Below, piece by piece: positions 36,953 through 45,044 of a stretch of DNA of 64,000 nt. How positions within the stretch are numbered: the stretch's first letter is position 1; the number at the start of each line of letters is the position of its first letter. The notes beneath the pieces were generated by a model. It did not search any database. It was not told the DNA's origin and was given only the letters and a program-made list of their open reading frames with translations. Made by a program: the position numbers and the translations under genes. Origin of the DNA: Acetobacter ascendens (GTDB lineage: Bacteria > Pseudomonadota > Alphaproteobacteria > Acetobacterales > Acetobacteraceae). The stretch spans positions 2,507,001 through 2,571,000 of the forward strand of contig NZ_CP015164.1 in NCBI RefSeq assembly GCF_001766235.1, given 5' to 3'.

Positions 36953-38302
36953 ATGACACAGCAGACCACATCTTCCACCCGTCCGTTACGGGTTTCTCGC
37001 GCTCCAGCTTCTCTTTCCGGCTCCATCCGGGTGCCGGGAGATAAGTCTATCAGCCATCGTGCCCTCATGTTTGCCGCCCTTGCTAAAGGGACCACGCATA
37101 TTTCCGGCCTGTTGGAAGGTGAGGATGTGTTGTGCACAGCCGCAGCCATGCGTGCTTTAGGGGCAGATGCCGTGCAGGAAGGTCCGGGCCAGTGGCGCGT
37201 AAGCGGGCCAGGTGTTGGCCAGTTGAAAGAACCGGATAACGTGCTGGATATGGGTAATTCAGGCACAGCCGCCCGTTTGCTGTCCGGCATTTTGGCTAGC
37301 CACGGCATGACATCTGTGATGACGGGCGATGCCAGCCTCCGTCGCAGGCCCATGAAGCGCGTTATGGACCCGTTAGCCGGAACCGGGGCGACATTTCTTG
37401 CGCGTGAGGGCGGCCGTTTACCTATGGCTATTCGTGGCTTGGCAGACCCCAAGCCGCTTGATTATCGTCTTCCCGTTGCTTCTGCGCAGGTTAAATCTGC
37501 CGTATTGCTGGCTGGGTTGAATGCGGTTGGGGAAACGCGTGTAGAAGAACCAGTTGCCACGCGGGACCATACTGAAAACATGCTGCGCCATTTTGGAGCA
37601 GAAGTTTCCGTAGAAAAAACATCTGATGGCGGCCGGATTATTTGTTTGCAGGGGCGCCCCAATCTTGTAGCGCGTGATGTTGCTGTGCCGGGGGACCCCT
37701 CATCCGCCGCTTTCCCGCTTGTTGCAGCATTGTTGGTGGCTGGGTCTGACATCACCATTTTCGGTGTAGGTCTCAATCCGTTGCGGACAGGTCTGTTTAC
37801 CACATTGCAGGAAATGGGTGCGCAGCTTGAAATTCTGAATGCACGCACAGAAGGTGGAGAACCCGTAGGGGATTTGCGTGTGCGTGCCTCTGCTCTCAAA
37901 GGCATAGAAGTGCCGCCAGAACGTGCGCCTTCCATGATTGATGAATACCCGGTGCTGGCTGTTGCAGCGGCCTTTGCCTCTGGCGTTTCACGCTTTTGCG
38001 GGGTTGAAGAGCTGCGGGTGAAAGAAAGCGACCGGCTGGCCGCAACCGTAGCGCTGCTAGAAAACAACGGTGTCCGCACCGTTGTGGAAGGGAATGATAT
38101 GGTTGTGTACGGCACGGCTGGTCATATTCCCGGTGGCGGCAAGGTTGAAACCCACATGGATCACCGTCTGGCCATGAGCGCTTCTGTAATGGGACTTGCC
38201 GCCGAAAAGCCTGTGGAAATTGATGATACCTCTTTTATCGAAACCAGTTTTCCGCAGTATTTGGATCTGATGAACAGCATTGGTGCGGGGTTTGTAGCAT
38301 GA
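36953..38302 (+). CDS. aroA: 3-phosphoshikimate 1-carboxyvinyltransferase (EPSP synthase, class II-like)
   Basis: Joins shikimate-3-phosphate and PEP in aromatic amino acid synthesis (449 residues from ATG 36953). Motifs: PGDKSISHRALMF near residue 28, GDASLRRRPM, VPGDPSSAAFPLVAALL, RAPSMIDEYPVLAVAAAFA, RVKESDRL and DHRLAMS. The whole reads closer to the Agrobacterium CP4 type than to E. coli AroA. At the PEP site it has GNSGTA, with Gly104 where CP4 has the Ala linked to inhibitor insensitivity. A four-codon frame ATG AAC AAG GTA TGA at 36942 overlaps the start region. cmk overlaps its end by 4 bases. Confidence 0.95.
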   Translation: MTQQTTSSTRPLRVSRAPASLSGSIRVPGDKSISHRALMFAALAKGTTHISGLLEGEDVLCTAAAMRALGADAVQEGPGQWRVSGPGVGQLKEPDNVLDMGNSGTAARLLSGILASHGMTSVMTGDASLRRRPMKRVMDPLAGTGATFLAREGGRLPMAIRGLADPKPLDYRLPVASAQVKSAVLLAGLNAVGETRVEEPVATRDHTENMLRHFGAEVSVEKTSDGGRIICLQGRPNLVARDVAVPGDPSSAAFPLVAALLVAGSDITIFGVGLNPLRTGLFTTLQEMGAQLEILNARTEGGEPVGDLRVRASALKGIEVPPERAPSMIDEYPVLAVAAAFASGVSRFCGVEELRVKESDRLAATVALLENNGVRTVVEGNDMVVYGTAGHIPGGGKVETHMDHRLAMSASVMGLAAEKPVEIDDTSFIETSFPQYLDLMNSIGAGFVA

Positions 38303-38952
38303 CACGAGGTGGCCCAGTTATTGCAGTGGATGGCCCTGCTGCGGCAGGTAAAGGCACGTTGGCGCGTAAATTGGCGGAAGCTTTGCACCTGCCATATCTG
38401 GACACAGGCTTGCTGTACCGGGCGGTAGGGCGCTTGGCGTTGGATGCAGGGCAGGATCCGGCTTCTCCGGCGCAGGAATTTGCCTCCCGTTTGCTGCCTG
38501 CAGATTTGGAAAGACCAGATTTACGCATCCCCGTGGTGGCGCAAGCCGCCAGCAAGGTAGCGGCACAGCCAGAAGTGCGCGCTGCTTTGGTGGAAACGCA
38601 GCGTCGGTTCGCGCAGGCAAAAGGGGCTGTGCTGGATGGGCGAGATATTGGCACCGCCATTTTTCCGGATGCAGACGTAAAGCTGTTTATTACAGCATCC
38701 CCTAGCACACGGGCTTTGCGCCGTTTCTTGCAGCTTGGAGGTGACCGGAATGCTCCTGATGCGCCAACCCGGATAGCAGAACTTGAAGATTCCTTACGTG
38801 CGCGGGATGATGCCGATGCCGGGCGGGCATCAGCCCCCATGCTTGTAGCGGATGACGCATATGTGATCGAAACAGATATGCTTGAAGCAGATGCTGTTTT
38901 GGCAAAAGCATTGCAGATTGTACGAGAACGACTCGCTGGAATTTCAGAATAA
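38299..38952 (+). CDS. cmk: cytidylate kinase
   Basis: Phosphorylates CMP/dCMP with ATP (217 residues). The P-loop is AVDGPAAAGKGTLARKLAEAL, followed by LDTGLLYRAVGRLAL, VLDGRDIGTAIFPDADVKLFITASP and the LID-type RDDADAGRASAPML. The ATGA overlap with aroA couples the genes. The order aroA-cmk-rpsA is a common bacterial arrangement. Confidence 0.95.
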   Translation: MTRGGPVIAVDGPAAAGKGTLARKLAEALHLPYLDTGLLYRAVGRLALDAGQDPASPAQEFASRLLPADLERPDLRIPVVAQAASKVAAQPEVRAALVETQRRFAQAKGAVLDGRDIGTAIFPDADVKLFITASPSTRALRRFLQLGGDRNAPDAPTRIAELEDSLRARDDADAGRASAPMLVADDAYVIETDMLEADAVLAKALQIVRERLAGISE

Positions 38953-39236
38953 AAATTCTGCGGAATTGTGTTAGAGTGGTTATGTAATGCCGTTTTTCTG
39001 GCAGTTTTCAGGCTGTGCACGGGTGGTTTGTATTGACAAGCGGCCTGTACACAGTGTCTGTGCATGATCAAACACTGCGTACCATGCAGGTTTGTTTTTA
39101 TTTTGATTTGAGGCTTGGCAAAAAGGCTACAGGGGATGGCCCCTATAGACATGCCAAGTAAGCCGTGCCGCACGATGCGGGGCGCAGGAATAGCTTGTTT
39201 GCCCATTGCAAGCAGGCCCAAGGTTAACAGTTACAC
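38953..39236 (+). other. rpsA leader and promoter region
   Basis: A 284-base gap before rpsA with no gene. A TTGACA at 39033-39038 is a candidate -35 box but no convincing -10 box lies at normal distance. The ribosome site just before the rpsA ATG is weak (AAGG about 12 bases away), which is in keeping with the unusual initiation regions of rpsA mRNAs. Confidence 0.35.
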
Positions 39237-40955
39237 ATGGCTTCAGCCACAACCCAAACTGCGGATCACTTCCGCGGTGAAGATTTTGCCTCCCTTCTGG
39301 ATGAAACCCTTGGCCGGGATTCGGGCTTTGATGGCTCCGTTGTTCGTGGCCGCGTTGTTCGTCTGACCGATGATTACGCTATTGTTGATGTCGGCTTGAA
39401 AAGCGAAGGCCGCGTTGCTCTGCGTGAATTTGCACCTCCGGGTGTAAAGCCGGAAGTTAAGCCTGGCGATATCGTTGAACTGTATGTTGAACGGTATGAA
39501 GATCGCGATGGCAGCATCGTGCTTTCCCGTGAAAAAGCACGCCGTGAAGAAGCTTGGACAAGCCTGGAAAAGGCTTTCGAAGCCAATCAGCGCGTCAACG
39601 GCACCATTTATGGCCGTGTGAAGGGTGGCTTCACGGTTGATCTGGGTGGCGCCATGGCGTTCCTGCCTGGCAGCCAGGTAGATATCCGCCCTGTGCGTGA
39701 TGTCAGCCCGCTGATGGGTGTGCCCCAGCCGTTCCAGATTCTGAAAATGGATCGCGCTCGTGGCAACATCGTTGTGTCCCGTCGTGCCGTTCTGGAAGAA
39801 ACGCGTGCTGAACAGCGCAGCGAACTGATCCAGGGCCTGACGGAAGGCATGATTCTGGATGGTGTGGTCAAGAACATCACCGACTACGGTGCGTTCGTTG
39901 ATCTGGGCGGCGTTGATGGCCTTCTGCATGTGACCGACATTGCATGGAAGCGCATCAACCATCCGTCCGAAGCTCTGCAGATCGGCCAGCCAGTGCGCGT
40001 GCAGGTTATCCGCTTCAACCCGGAAACGCAGCGTATCTCCCTTGGCATGAAGCAGCTTGAAGCTGATCCGTGGGAAAATGTTGCCCTGAAGTACCCGCCG
40101 GGTGCGCGCTTCACGGGCCGCGTGACCAACATCACCGATTACGGCGCATTTGTTGAGCTGGAACCGGGCGTTGAAGGTCTGGTGCACGTGTCTGAAATGT
40201 CCTGGACGAAAAAGAATGTCCATCCGGGCAAGATCGTCGCGACCTCTCAGGAAGTGGACGTGATGGTTCTGGATGTGGACAGCACCAAGCGCCGCATTTC
40301 TCTGGGCCTCAAGCAGGTTCAGCGCAACCCGTGGGAGCAGTTCGCGGAAGAGCACAAAGTTGGCTCCACCGTAGAAGGCGAAATCCGCAACATCACCGAG
40401 TTCGGTCTGTTCATCGGTCTGTCTGCAGACATCGACGGCATGGTTCACATGTCCGACCTGTCTTGGGACGAACCAGGCGAAGAAGCCATGAAGCACTACG
40501 AAAAGGGCCAGGTTGTCAAAGCCAAGGTTCTGGATGTGGATGTGGAAAAAGAACGTATCTCTCTGGGCATTAAGCAGCTTCAGGAAGATCCGGCAGCCGA
40601 TGCGCTTGCTAGTGTTCAGAAGGGCTCCATCGTAACCTGCACCGTGACCGCTGTTCAGACGAACGGTATCGAAGTGAAGGTTGATGATGTTCTGACCGGC
40701 TTCATCCGTCGCGCTGAACTGGCCCGTGATAAGGCAGAACAGCGTCCGGAACGCTTTGCTGTTGGCGAACGTGTGGATGCGAAGATCATCTCTGTTGATC
40801 GTGCAGCCCGCAAGCTGGCCCTGACCATTAAGGGTCGCGAAGTGGAAGAAGATAAGCAGGCCATCAACGAATACGGCTCTGCTGATAGCGGCGCTTCCCT
40901 GGGTGATATCCTGGGTGCAGCTATCCGTCGTCGTAACACAGACGGCGAAGACTAA
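39237..40955 (+). CDS. rpsA: 30S ribosomal protein S1
   Basis: Large mRNA-binding ribosomal protein (572 residues) needed to load structured or weak-site mRNAs. Six S1 OB-fold repeats can be seen, each with the G-x-x-x-G-x-V...YGAFVDLG pattern (for example KNITDYGAFVDLGGVDGLLHV, TNITDYGAFVELEPGVEGLVHV and RNITEFGLFIGLSADIDGMVHM). Codon use is strongly biased to C-ending and preferred codons (CTG, CGT, AAG, GAA), as expected for a very highly expressed gene; this bias also leaves a 574-codon antisense frame open. A terminator follows. Confidence 0.97.
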   Translation: MASATTQTADHFRGEDFASLLDETLGRDSGFDGSVVRGRVVRLTDDYAIVDVGLKSEGRVALREFAPPGVKPEVKPGDIVELYVERYEDRDGSIVLSREKARREEAWTSLEKAFEANQRVNGTIYGRVKGGFTVDLGGAMAFLPGSQVDIRPVRDVSPLMGVPQPFQILKMDRARGNIVVSRRAVLEETRAEQRSELIQGLTEGMILDGVVKNITDYGAFVDLGGVDGLLHVTDIAWKRINHPSEALQIGQPVRVQVIRFNPETQRISLGMKQLEADPWENVALKYPPGARFTGRVTNITDYGAFVELEPGVEGLVHVSEMSWTKKNVHPGKIVATSQEVDVMVLDVDSTKRRISLGLKQVQRNPWEQFAEEHKVGSTVEGEIRNITEFGLFIGLSADIDGMVHMSDLSWDEPGEEAMKHYEKGQVVKAKVLDVDVEKERISLGIKQLQEDPAADALASVQKGSIVTCTVTAVQTNGIEVKVDDVLTGFIRRAELARDKAEQRPERFAVGERVDAKIISVDRAARKLALTIKGREVEEDKQAINEYGSADSGASLGDILGAAIRRRNTDGED

Positions 40956-41018
40956 TTGTTCAGCCATAAAGGGGCGGGTTGACTGCTTCTTTATGTTTTT
41001 TGAGCATTACGTTTTAAG

Positions 41019-41049
41019 AAAATGGCGTCGGTTTCCGGCGCCATTTTTT
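41019..41049 (+). terminator. rho-independent terminator of rpsA
   Basis: AAAATGGCGTCGG-TTT-CCGGCGCCATTTTTT: a 13-bp stem with one T-G pair and T6 after it. Confidence 0.88.
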
Positions 41050-41157
41050 GTGTTGCGCTGTGTTGTGATGGAAGGTTTGGCTAGAAAACACCCGGATATC
41101 TGCCAATCTGTGCCACACTGTGTTTCAGATTCACCAAAGAACTGGAGACACAACGGA

Positions 41158-42420
41158 ATGGTGCACCGGAACATAACGCTGAATCAGAAATCACGTAGCC
41201 CAACACTTGCGCGTCGGCATCTGCTTGTGGCTGGGGCTGCGGGGTTAGGTCTAGTGCTTGCTAAATCTGCGCGTGCCGTACCGAATGCTATTGTGCAAAC
41301 CGGGGAGCATGGGGATCAGGGCTATGAATCTGCAGGCTCATTCGAGATTGTGGCAGAGTTTTATGGGCCGGGACCATCGAGCATTGTAGTAACGGATAAT
41401 GGGCGCGTTTTTATAGGTTTTCCGCGGCACGCTATTAACCATAAAGGAGCCACGCTGGCGGAATTGGTAAACGGCCATCTTGTTCCGTGGCCAAGTGCCG
41501 CGTTGAGCATGCCATCAGATGCTCCTCCGGCAGAACGTCTACTTTCTATTCATGGCATGACACAGGATACGCGCGGTTTTATCTGGGCGATTGATGATGG
41601 CAAATTGGCTGGCTTACCTTTGCAGCCGGGTGCTGCAAAAATTGTCTGCTTTGATCCTACCACCAATAAATTGGTGCGTTCTATCGTTCTAAAATCACCA
41701 GCTTTGCTGCCTGACAGCCATATGAATGATTTACGGGTGGATCTTACGCATGGGGCGGAAGGGAGCGTTTATGTGGCCGATAGCTCCTTCGGTCATAGCC
41801 CAGCTTTGGTGGTAGTGGATATCGCCACAGGCCAGCAACGGCGTGTGTTGAGCAAACACCCCTCTACACAGGCGGAAGCAGGTTTTATGGCTGTAGTGGA
41901 AGGGATACCGCTCAAATATGATCCGGTGCAAAAACCCAAATTTGTTACCGGCGGGGTGGATGGTATTACCTTAAGCCCAGATTCCAGCCGTGTATTTTAT
42001 GCACCTCTTACCAGTCGCCGTTTGTACAGCCTACCTACGGCTTTGTTGTCAGATATGTCTGCAACAGAAAGTGCGTTGGCGGCTGCCATAAAGGATGAAG
42101 GAGAAAAAGGTGTGGCGGATGGTCTGGCAACAGATGCTCAGGGACGCATTTACACCACCAATTTTGAGCATGACGCTATTTTCCGCCGCAATACTGATGG
42201 TTCTATGGAACTCATGGTGCATGACCCGCGGATTCTTTCTCCAGACGGTATTTTTTGCACGCAAAGCCATGTGTATTGCACGCTGGGGCAGTGGAATAGG
42301 CTTGCTGGCTTTCATGATGGCAAAGATGAACGCCAACCGCCCTATTTGCTAATTCGTTTTCCCATTCAGGGGCCACCTGTCAGCTCCGCAGAACCGGCAG
42401 GTGGGGAGTCTGGGTTTTAG
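41158..42420 (+). CDS. exported royal-jelly/yellow-family protein
   Basis: A 420-residue protein from ATG 41158 (GGAG 10 bases upstream). A twin-arginine-like leader is visible ([19 protein letters not shown], cut near ARA), so it is periplasmic. The body is a beta-propeller of the major royal jelly protein/yellow family: [81 protein letters not shown] and [26 protein letters not shown]. Bacterial members are of unknown function; some are annotated as gluconolactonase- or dopachrome-related. Its stop overlaps the rdgB stop region by 4 bases in antiparallel. Confidence 0.82.
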   Translation: MVHRNITLNQKSRSPTLARRHLLVAGAAGLGLVLAKSARAVPNAIVQTGEHGDQGYESAGSFEIVAEFYGPGPSSIVVTDNGRVFIGFPRHAINHKGATLAELVNGHLVPWPSAALSMPSDAPPAERLLSIHGMTQDTRGFIWAIDDGKLAGLPLQPGAAKIVCFDPTTNKLVRSIVLKSPALLPDSHMNDLRVDLTHGAEGSVYVADSSFGHSPALVVVDIATGQQRRVLSKHPSTQAEAGFMAVVEGIPLKYDPVQKPKFVTGGVDGITLSPDSSRVFYAPLTSRRLYSLPTALLSDMSATESALAAAIKDEGEKGVADGLATDAQGRIYTTNFEHDAIFRRNTDGSMELMVHDPRILSPDGIFCTQSHVYCTLGQWNRLAGFHDGKDERQPPYLLIRFPIQGPPVSSAEPAGGESGF

Positions 42421-43016
42421 CTCAGGCACGCGTTTTTAAAGGCGTCAAAGGCGCGGGCGCGGTGGCTGATGGCATTTTTTTCCGCATCAGCCATTTCAGC
42501 AAATGTGCGGGTTTCGCCTTCAGGGGCAAAAATCGGATCATATCCGTGGCCCTGCGTGCCCCGTGGCGGCCATACAACCTGGCCATTTATGCGGCCTTCA
42601 AAGCTTTCCGTGCGGCCATCAGGCAGAGCCAGACACAGTACGCAAATAAACCATGCGTTGCGTTCGCCTTGCCCAATTTCTTTTTCAATACGCGCCATGG
42701 CACCGGCAAAATCTTTGTTCGGGCCAGCCCAGCGCGCAGAATAAATGCCGGGTGCGCCATCCAGCGCTGCCACACATAGCCCAGAATCATCGGCCAGTGC
42801 GGGCAGGTTGGCTGCTTTGGCTGCGGCTAACGCCTTAATGGCGGCATTGCCCGCAAAAGTGGCGGCTGTTTCTTCTGGCTCTGGCAGGTTTAGCTCACCA
42901 GCAGAAACAACCTTAATGCCAAAATCAGCCAGCAGCGTGGCAAATTCTGCCAGCTTGCCTGCATTGTGCGTGGCAAGCACAAGGGTGCTGCCACGTTCTG
43001 GTTTTATGGAGTTCAT
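42417..43016 (-). CDS. rdgB: non-canonical purine NTP pyrophosphatase
   Basis: House-cleaning enzyme hydrolysing dITP, ITP and XTP (199 residues). Family motifs: [13 protein letters not shown] near residue 13, [38 protein letters not shown] and [10 protein letters not shown]. Its ATG overlaps the rph stop by 4 bases, giving the rph-rdgB operon common in alphaproteobacteria. Confidence 0.95.
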   Translation of the reverse strand: MNSIKPERGSTLVLATHNAGKLAEFATLLADFGIKVVSAGELNLPEPEETAATFAGNAAIKALAAAKAANLPALADDSGLCVAALDGAPGIYSARWAGPNKDFAGAMARIEKEIGQGERNAWFICVLCLALPDGRTESFEGRINGQVVWPPRGTQGHGYDPIFAPEGETRTFAEMADAEKNAISHRARAFDAFKNACLS

Positions 43017-43747
43017 ATGCGCTTTTTTTCCACCGCTTCTACCGCAGCCATCTGAGCCTCAAACAGCTCGGTCACACCTTTGCGTGCCAGTGCGAACAGG
43101 TTGTCAAAGGCATCTTCCGTAAACGGTGCGCTTTCGGCTGTGCCCTGAATTTCTACAATGCGACGGTCTGCTGTCAGCACAAAGTTGGTATCAGCAGAAG
43201 CGGAGCTGTCTTCTACGTAATCCAGATCCAGCACGGCCCCTTCTGTTGTTAGCCCGCAGGAAACGGCAGCAACCTGCCCGCGTAGCGGCAGCCGAGGCAG
43301 CACATTGGTGGCCACCAGTTTACCAAGGGCTAAACGTAAAGCCACCCATGCGCCTGTAATGGAAGCGCAGCGTGTGCCGCCATCAGCGTTCAACACGTCA
43401 CAATCTAGCGTAATGCTCATTTCACCCAGAGCGTCCAGATCCGTTACTGCGCGGAGGGAGCGGCCAATAAGGCGCTGGATTTCCTGCGTGCGGCCAGACT
43501 GCTTGCCTTTAGCTGCTTCACGGTTGCCGCGTGTGTGGGTAGCGCGGGGCAGCATGCCGTATTCAGCCGTAACCCAGCCTGTGCCTTTGCCACGCAAAAA
43601 AGGTGGCACGCGGTTTTCTACACTGGCAGTACACAGCACTTCCGTACCGCCAACGCGAATAAGGGCAGAGCCTTCAGCATGATGGGCAAAGCCGGTTTCA
43701 ATGGTAATGGGGCGCATCTGGTCTGGCTGGCGGCCTGAAGGGCGCAT
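43013..43747 (-). CDS. rph: ribonuclease PH
   Basis: Phosphorolytic 3'-5' exonuclease trimming tRNA 3' ends (244 residues). ATG 43747 follows AAGGAGC at good spacing; the frame extends to 43816 without resemblance. Motifs: [37 protein letters not shown], the phosphate-site [15 protein letters not shown] and [18 protein letters not shown]. Divergent from hrcA and operonic with rdgB. Confidence 0.95.
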   Translation of the reverse strand: MRPSGRQPDQMRPITIETGFAHHAEGSALIRVGGTEVLCTASVENRVPPFLRGKGTGWVTAEYGMLPRATHTRGNREAAKGKQSGRTQEIQRLIGRSLRAVTDLDALGEMSITLDCDVLNADGGTRCASITGAWVALRLALGKLVATNVLPRLPLRGQVAAVSCGLTTEGAVLDLDYVEDSSASADTNFVLTADRRIVEIQGTAESAPFTEDAFDNLFALARKGVTELFEAQMAAVEAVEKKRI

Positions 43748-43874
43748 GGAAAGCTCCTTGGTACAATTAAGATGTCTGGCGCGAATGGTGCGCTTTTGTC
43801 GGCAGTAAAACTGCACGAATAAGGTATATAAAGGCTATCCGGGATTTATGGATATGCGAAGGAGCCCTTGTGTC

Positions 43875-44948
43875 ATGAAGCGTGGTTTGCTGCCAGTAAA
43901 AGCTGCTCTGCCTCCGGGGCTGAATGCGCGGTCTGCGGCTATTCTGCGTGAAGTGGTGGAAGAATATGTGGCGAGCGGAGAACCTGTTGGCTCTCGCACT
44001 TTGTCTGATAGGTTGGGGTTGCCGCTTTCTCCGGCCACAATACGCAACATTATGGCATCCCTTACAGAAGCAGGCCTGCTGTTTTCTCCCCATACATCTG
44101 CCGGGCGGTTGCCTACAGAAAAAGGATTGCGGCTGTTTGTAGATGGCCTGTTACAGTTTGGCGCGCTCTCGGAAGAAGATCAGCGGGTTATTGGTCAATC
44201 TCTGGAAGCCAAGGGGAGATCACTGCAAGATACGCTCACAGAGGCTTCTTCGCTTTTGGCGGGGATGTCCGATGCGGCTGGGTTGGTGGTGGCTCCTAAA
44301 GGAGACGGCGGCATCAAGCATATCGAGTTTGTGGCGTTAGGCAGTAATCGCGCATTGGTTATTCTGGTGGGTGCAGATGGACATGTTGAAAACCGCGTTA
44401 TTGAAACACCTCCCGGTATGCCGCCTTCCGCTTTGGTGGAGGCCGCAAACTATCTGAATGCACGGGCCATGGGGGCATCTCTGCCAGATTTGCGCACGCG
44501 CGTAAGTTCTGAAATGACGGAAGACCGCAGCATTTTGAACGGGCTCACAGCAGAGGTGGTGGAAAGCGGCCTTGCCATTTGGGATGGTGGCGGAGATGGG
44601 CTGGGCGGCACCCTGATTGTACGCGGGCAATCCCGTTTATTGGCCGACGTAGATGGGCAGGACAGGCTGCTGGCCATTCAAACACTGTTTGACCGGCTGG
44701 AAGCGCAGGAAACCATGTTGCGCCTACTGGAATTGGTAGAGAACTCAGAAGGTGTGCGTATTTTTATTGGTGCAGAAAGTGGGTTGTTTGGGGCTACGGG
44801 TATGTCTGTTGTTATGGCGCCAGCGCGTAATGAGGCAAACCGGATAGTAGGGGCTATAGGGGTTATTGGCCCCACCCGTATCAATTACGGGCGTATTGTG
44901 CCGGTGGTTGATTATACCGCCCGCCTGCTGGGTGAAATGCTAGGTTAG
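43875..44948 (+). CDS. hrcA: heat-inducible transcription repressor HrcA
   Basis: Repressor of class I heat-shock genes that binds the CIRCE element (357 residues). Start ATG 43875 is supported by GAAGGAG 10 bases before it; ATG 43848 in frame is less likely. The N-terminal winged helix is LNARSAAILREVVEEYVASGEPVGSRTLSDRLGLPLSPATIRNIM. The HrcA core has SAGRLPTEKGLRLFVDGLL, and the C-terminal part has IGPTRINYGRIVPVVDYTA. No CIRCE sequence is seen near it, and grpE does not follow as in many relatives. Divergent from rph. Confidence 0.94.
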   Translation: MKRGLLPVKAALPPGLNARSAAILREVVEEYVASGEPVGSRTLSDRLGLPLSPATIRNIMASLTEAGLLFSPHTSAGRLPTEKGLRLFVDGLLQFGALSEEDQRVIGQSLEAKGRSLQDTLTEASSLLAGMSDAAGLVVAPKGDGGIKHIEFVALGSNRALVILVGADGHVENRVIETPPGMPPSALVEAANYLNARAMGASLPDLRTRVSSEMTEDRSILNGLTAEVVESGLAIWDGGGDGLGGTLIVRGQSRLLADVDGQDRLLAIQTLFDRLEAQETMLRLLELVENSEGVRIFIGAESGLFGATGMSVVMAPARNEANRIVGAIGVIGPTRINYGRIVPVVDYTARLLGEMLG

Positions 44949-45044
44949 CCACTGTTTGTATATGTGGTCGGAATTCGGCCATGATTTTTATTACAATGCG
45001 CAAACAGGGCAGACGATTATGTATGAGAATGGTAAAGGGCCTGT

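Noticed and set aside
39243-40967. 574-codon antisense frame opposite rpsA
   Set aside because: It mirrors rpsA almost exactly; strong codon bias in rpsA removes antisense stops. Its translation has no recognisable family and is rich in His, Asn and Phe.
42417-42420. Antiparallel overlap of the royal-jelly-family gene and rdgB stops
   Set aside because: A 4-base convergent overlap of stop codons is common and carries no message by itself.
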